Shown piece by piece: positions 5,714 through 10,000 of a DNA stretch of 10,000 nucleotides. The notes beneath the pieces were generated by a model, which saw only the letters and a program-made list of their open reading frames with translations, searched no databases and had not been told where the DNA came from. The position numbers and the translations under genes are program-made. The stretch comes from Theodoxus fluviatilis. Taxonomy: Eukaryota > Mollusca > Gastropoda > Cycloneritida > Neritidae. Positions within the stretch are counted from its first letter, which is position 1. Each line of letters opens with the position of its first letter. The stretch lies in NCBI GenBank assembly GCA_034096865.1, contig JAWQFJ010028246.1:57872-67871 (forward strand). Reading direction: 5' to 3'.

Positions 5714-6105
5714 GATGAAGATGTCAAGCAGCAAAACCATGGCACCAATACTTGTAGCCCCAAGTTGGTAATACTTGGTGGTCCCTTTGCATGTTGCTTG
5801 TCTGCAAGAGGGAATTTGTATTAATTCATTCGAACCATTGCTGTTGTGGACAGCGAGAACCATTGCTCTGTTTGGAAGTTTTGAATCTGCTATAAGCGTT
5901 AGCGAATATATATCCTATCAACTTTTGCTGTATTCAAGTTTTGCATGATTCTGCATTGCTTATATTCTACTAATCTATTATATATCAGAGGCTTTAAGTA
6001 GCTGATCCAATGGCGTTTTCCAATACTCGTGGGATTATTTGGCAATATTTTAAAAGCTGCTTTAACTTGAAACATTAGGTTTGAAATAAACAGTCGAGCA
6101 AAGGC
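5714..6105 (+). other. probable 3' UTR of the terminal exon
   Basis: AT-rich noncoding sequence runs from the TAA at 5711-5713 to shortly after the poly(A) signal AATAAA at 6085-6090. The extent is inferred from that hexamer. No conserved element was recognised in it. Confidence 0.5.
6085..6090 (+). terminator. canonical poly(A) signal AATAAA
   Basis: AATAAA lies 372 bases after the stop codon at 5713. Cleavage would be expected around 6100-6115. A GT-rich stretch (TTGTGACGTTGTTGTTCGCC, from about 6166) lies further downstream, a little distant for a classic downstream element. Confidence 0.55.
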
Positions 6106-6110
6106 TGTAT

Positions 6111-6626
6111 TAGTTACGTTTTATGAAACTGCATTGTCCGCTCAGTTATCACTAAAAGCTATCTCCTTGTGACGTTGTTGTTCGCCTAAGTATCTACTTT
6201 GTATGTGTTGGCATAGTCCATAATATTTTCACTCTCCGCAACAACAACAAAAGTATAAACGAATCATCGGCGTAGCTTCTACATTTCCTCTTTAGATGTT
6301 AAATGTGAACATAACAATAATTGTGTTCAAATCATAAAGTATCTGTGTTATTCTTCTTGTTCTGTCCACTGTGATTTTAACGAGGATGTTAAGGATATCA
6401 CAGGAATTCGATTCTGAATAGTGCTAAAGATTTGTTGCAAATAACATGTTATAACAACATTTCCTTTCCAAACAAAGGTTTGCCGTTGCTATGACATTGA
6501 AAAATAGTTTCTGTAAAACGAAGCTACGTGCAGCGCAGAAGTATTGATCCGTTAATGTAGGGGTGGGGGGGGGACATTTTGTTATTTCTTCCCTAGAATG
6601 GACACTCTTCGAACATGCAGACATCC
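6111..6626. other. AT-rich intergenic, no gene seen
   Basis: No open frame with coding character, RNA gene or repeat was recognised. A 9-G run is embedded in GGGTGGGGGGGGGAC at about 6561-6575. Confidence 0.5.
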
Positions 6627-6696
6627 GAATGAATGAATGAATGAATGAATGAATGAATGAATGAATGAATGAATGAATGAATGAATGAATGAATGA
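6627..6696. repeat. (GAAT)n microsatellite, about 17 units
   Basis: An uninterrupted GAAT tetranucleotide array runs from 6627 to 6696 and is followed by a decayed remnant (ATAAATGAATGAGG). The minus-strand Ser/Phe/Ile/His open frame across it is a repeat translation. Confidence 0.95.
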
Positions 6697-7429
6697 GTAC
6701 ATAAATGAATGAGGTGGCACAGCCTATCAAAGACTATGTGATCACTGAATCGCTGTAACTAGTTAGAGCAAGCGTAAGTAATATCTTGATTTCCCGAGTT
6801 TTTTGTCTGTTACGAATCGCGTTGGGAGGTGCAGTTGGTGTATTCATACCATCAACCCACAGGAGCATGTAAATATCCAACAATTTGCATATGCATTGCA
6901 AATGTATTGCACCTGTCAAATCAAAACTAATTTTATGTGCGAATGCTATCTTCTCTTCAATAATCTATTATCTCGCAAGTTTGGTCAAGGGTAACACGTG
7001 AGTTGTTTTTTTTTCTTTTTTAAAACATGTAACCAGAAATTGTTTAGTATTTACACTTTAACCAACATTTGATGTTGGTATCCACGCAAAAGGCAAGTAT
7101 AAAGAAGGATGCTTGAATATAACATTGTCTACGAGTTTTCCAGAGTTTGGAGTCGAAACGCAGAAGATATCAGCACACGCAAGAAATTGCGCAGTGGATA
7201 ACGCACGTGTGTAGCCTCGTCTGCGATATTTGTTGCGCAGTGAAACAGTGAAATGCGTATAGCCAAGATTTATCCTTCCGAAGAACAGTACAGAACAACC
7301 AAACAAATCAAAGATTCGTCAGGAAGAGCCGACATTTCAGTGTTACACTTGGTCTGAAAGAAAACGTATTGGTAAACTTCGTGACGATTTTGGCAACTGG
7401 CGCTTCTCGACCTTGGTAGTACCGTCTGT
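6697..7429. other. intergenic, no gene seen
   Basis: Short open frames on both strands lack recognisable motifs or codon bias. Two copies of TTGCGCAGTG lie at 7187 and 7233, the start of a TGCGCA cluster described separately. A reverse CCAAT (ATTGG) occurs near 7369. Confidence 0.5.
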
Positions 7430-7520
7430 CCTCGCCATTGCGCACCGGAAGTGCAAGCTTTACATCAATGGCGGGAAGCTTACATTACGTGCCGCTGGTT
7501 GGCTGGCAGCCAGGGCAGGA
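7430..7520 (+). promoter_or_regulatory. candidate TATA-less promoter: NRF1-half/ETS/E2F-YY1/NF1-like sites
   Basis: Within about 75 bases there is TGCGCA (7439-7444, an NRF1-type half site). It touches ACCGGAAGTG (7444-7453), a perfect ETS consensus. Next comes AATGGCGGGAAG (about 7468-7479), which is YY1-like and E2F-like, then TTGGCTGGCAGCCAG (7499-7513), a 9-of-10 match to the NF1 pattern TTGGC-N5-GCCAA. Local GC content rises above the flanks. Such clusters mark TATA-less housekeeping promoters in animals, and an ATG in strong context follows at 7598. Motif matches are read directly from sequence; the promoter role is inference. Confidence 0.4.
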
Positions 7521-7597
7521 AGCCAGGTCAAGTGTGTTTCCTTTCCGCTGGAAGCACAGGAATGTAAGCAGGCAGGTAAATTTAGCTGCGACAAACA

Positions 7598-7786
7598 ATG
7601 GAGTCAATGGACGATTATGATGATGCAAGTATGTCGTTCATGCGAAACCAGCAGCTTTCTACACGGGACTGCAATGGGAAGGGAATGCGTGAAGAAAACA
7701 TAAGACGCATTACAGAACAGCTCTATCAGTTCTGTGTGAATGATCGTTTTGATGTAGTCCTTATGGTGCTAGCAGAGAGAACTTGA
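7598..7786 (+). CDS. unidentified 62-codon ORF, possible first exon
   Basis: The ATG at 7598 has A at -3 and G at +4 (ACAATGG), a strong start context, and lies about 85-160 bases downstream of the promoter-like cluster. The protein begins MESMDDYDDASMSFMRNQQL and ends in ITEQLYQFCVNDRFDVVLMV followed by LAERT and TGA. The start is acidic, and the end is amphipathic and helix-prone. It has no low-complexity bias and a balanced codon mix. I do not recognise a family. A donor-like GTATGT at 7629-7634 would cut it after ten codons, so it may be a short first exon rather than a complete small protein. A longer overlapping open frame from 7413 has no ATG start and is probably a shadow. Confidence 0.35.
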   Translation: MESMDDYDDASMSFMRNQQLSTRDCNGKGMREENIRRITEQLYQFCVNDRFDVVLMVLAERT

Positions 7787-9540
7787 GGAAAGCTCCGCAC
7801 TAAACAGCTCAGTTACCTTGACTTCTGCTTCGCTACTGCGCAAGTCGGAGTCTCCGTGATTTGATCCCAAGAAAGGAATCCGAAAGTGTCTCTTTGCACC
7901 ATAAATTATTGATCTTTGCAGATATTTGTAGATTAAGAAAATATTGCGCAAATGAATGGGAGCGTTGCGCCATGCCACACCGTCAATTCTAAAAACACTC
8001 CATATCGAGCAGCAACTTTTATCGATGCTCTTGTATTTGTCAAAATTCAAAGGGAACTATCTGACCATTTACTGTAGAACTTCAAATAGAATATTTTTGC
8101 TTGAACAGAATACTCAGTAGAACTAATATGAGAACATAGATTATATCTTAGAGTCGACATTCAAAGCTGCTCTTGATCAAGGCGGTAGATTGCAATTCTT
8201 CTCAGCTTTAAAACTTAAAAAAAATATTATTGAATGAGAATTTGAATTGATCTCTATGACAGTTAAGTCATTCGAGGCCTTATTTCAGAAAGTTCTAGAA
8301 CGGAACTTTGTTTCACTGAGATTTTATCTACCACTTGAAATATGCATGTGTCCTCGGTTATGGTTCGCATAATTACAGGCATCCTCATACAAAATAGATC
8401 GTACACTTTCTGACACTAGTATATTCTATTCCCACGCCATACAACTTACACATGAAGCTGTTGCAGCAAAGAACACATTCATTACGAAACTTTGTTGTAG
8501 AAACATATGAATTGCTTGTAAAAGAACGTTAAATCCCAACACCGGTTAATTTTTGCATCACGAAAACGATGTGAAATTCAGAGGTAGAAAGTTATTTTTC
8601 GCCGTCAAACCAATCTAAGTTGCTACGATCTACACGTGCAACACTTTCTTCTGTATCGTAGCACATGTTGGTGGGTAAGTAAGTTGAAGCTTCCAGAAGC
8701 AACACCTCCTGCCCCCAGCTTCAGGCATCACGACAGCTCCTAACGTGGCTGCATGATCTCAACTGTACGGCGCGTACACTGTGCACTGTGGACCCTTCTG
8801 ATGTCAGCTTCGGGCATTTTATCAAAGGGTGCATTGTTTCCTCATGAAAATGAGTGTAGACTTTCATCTCTCTGCGCGAACAGAAAAGAGCGTGAATATT
8901 TATTCCGTCTTCTGGCATCTTTCCATTGTACGTCCGCAACAGCAGTTTGTGAAGTGTTTTTTTTTTAATACTCTGTCTGTGTCTACTGTCTTTCTCACTG
9001 CGCAGTGTTACTCTGGATGTTCTACTGTTCTTTGAAAGTGCCTTGTATGCGGTGATTACCTGATTTACCGTATCGCTATGCACGCACAGACACGGGCCCA
9101 AAACAGGAAAGAAGATATGGTCATAATGGGACTTTGCCAGAAAACAAGTTCACACAGGTTTTACAATCGCAAAGCGCAGACGAAGTCCTTAGCAATGCTC
9201 GCCTTGATTGTGTAACATTGGCAGAGTTCCATAATTACTAGGGAGAAAGGAATAAAGTTATTTCTCTCTGAGATTACAAGAAGGGGTCTTCAAATACATA
9301 GTCTCCTTCTTTATTTCTTGTCTCGGTATGCTGTTTTCACTTAGAGCTTTTGAAATGCACTCGTGGGCACTTGTATCCACATTACCTTTCCTCTTGTAAT
9401 CTCTATACCTATATTGATGCTTTTATGGGAGGTGTATCCACACACTAACACAATTTTACCAAAGAACATATTTATAGTATATTCAGTGATCTTTATCAGG
9501 ACGTTTTGAACACAAACTGTCTTTTCGTTTCATGTCATTT
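7787..9540. other. AT-rich intergenic or intronic sequence, no firm gene
   Basis: No exon with coding bias or known motif was found. Isolated signals are further TGCGCA hexamers (7837, 7945, 8999), a perfect heat-shock-element trimer (8288-8300) and a consensus donor-like GTAAGT (8675-8680). A 13-bp imperfect direct repeat, CAGCTTCAGGCAT/CAGCTTCGGGCAT, lies near 8718 and 8805. A minus-strand open stretch at 8721-9101, 126 codons from a TTG, is within chance expectation and shows no motif. Confidence 0.5.
8288..8300. promoter_or_regulatory. perfect heat-shock-element trimer
   Basis: GAAAGTTCTAGAA matches GAA-NN-TTC-NN-GAA exactly and contains the 10-bp palindrome GTTCTAGAAC. A further TTC one base upstream is out of register. 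No adjacent gene was recognised, so it could be a chance match, for which I would expect roughly 0.1 per 10 kb. Confidence 0.25.
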
Positions 9541-9544
9541 CCCT

Positions 9545-9572
9545 CCCCCCCCCTCTCTCTCTCTCTCTCTCT
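9545..9572. repeat. C run and (CT)n microsatellite
   Basis: A run of nine C is followed by about ten CT units. It forms the left arm of the compound microsatellite that fills the rest of the window. Confidence 0.9.
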
Positions 9573-9700
9573 GCCCACCCATCCACCCACCCATCCACCC
9601 AACCATCCACCCATCCATCCACCCACCCATCCATCCATCCACCCACCCACCCACCCATCAGCCCACCCACCCACCCGCCCATCCATCCATCAATCCATCC
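9573..9700. repeat. (CCAC/CCAT)n compound tetranucleotide array
   Basis: Tetranucleotides alternate irregularly between CCAC and CCAT, with single odd units such as CAAC, CAGC and CGCC. The right end is purer CCAT, then CATC, leading into ATCT. A Gly/Trp-rich minus-strand open frame across it is a repeat translation. Confidence 0.93.

Positions 9701-10000
<300 letters not shown>

Noticed and set aside
6424..6720. Ser/Phe/Ile/His-repeat minus-strand ORF
   Set aside because: Translation of the (GAAT)n microsatellite.
7413..7703. 96-codon + strand open frame
   Set aside because: It begins with a non-ATG codon, covers the promoter-like motifs and overlaps the better-supported ATG at 7598 in a different frame.
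8675..8680. Consensus splice donor GTAAGT
   Set aside because: No coding-looking exon precedes it, and a hexamer of this kind is expected by chance every few kilobases.
8721..9101. 126-codon minus-strand open stretch
   Set aside because: It starts at TTG with no upstream ATG before a stop, shows no recognisable motif, and its length is within what chance allows over six frames of 10 kb.
9483..9686. Gly/Trp/Asp-rich minus-strand ORF
   Set aside because: Translation of the CCAC/CCAT microsatellite.

Overview
The window looks like nuclear DNA of an animal, most probably an invertebrate. The grounds are a spliced-looking 3' terminal exon with a poly(A) signal, a decayed CR1/L2-type LINE fragment, a hAT-like MITE, a vertebrate/invertebrate-type (TTAGGG) telomeric tract, and many long micro- and minisatellites. 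Nothing looks prokaryotic: there are no operons, no ribosome-binding-site-led gene runs and no CRISPR. The phylum cannot be fixed from sequence alone.

Layout. Positions 1-445 are a 58/55-bp satellite. Positions 501-1337 are a 22-copy 38-bp minisatellite. Positions 1436-2430 are a purine-rich, then extremely G-rich, stretch that includes a 4-copy 53-bp repeat. Positions 2452-2764 are a MITE with a 5-bp target duplication, followed by more G-rich sequence and a short interstitial telomeric tract at 2944-2970. Positions 3459-4118 are a 12-bp minisatellite. Positions 4119-5051 are a 5'-truncated, frameshifted LINE whose flanking target duplication is itself the 12-bp minisatellite unit.

The right half is ordinary AT-rich single-copy-looking DNA. 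The best coding call is 5321-5713, the last exon of an unidentified membrane protein (two transmembrane segments around a Cys- and N-glycosylation-bearing loop). It has a splice acceptor in front and a poly(A) signal at 6085. A second, weaker gene signal is at 7430-7790: a cluster of ETS, NRF1-half-site, YY1/E2F-like and NF1-like motifs upstream of an ATG in a strong Kozak context with a 62-codon ORF, perhaps a first exon. The window ends in a compound (CT)n - (CCAC/CCAT)n - (ATCT)n microsatellite that runs off the right edge.

Most long open frames here are translations of stop-free tandem repeats and are not genes. No multi-gene system is visible. The interest lies in the repeat architecture, the LINE/minisatellite junction and the two candidate exons.
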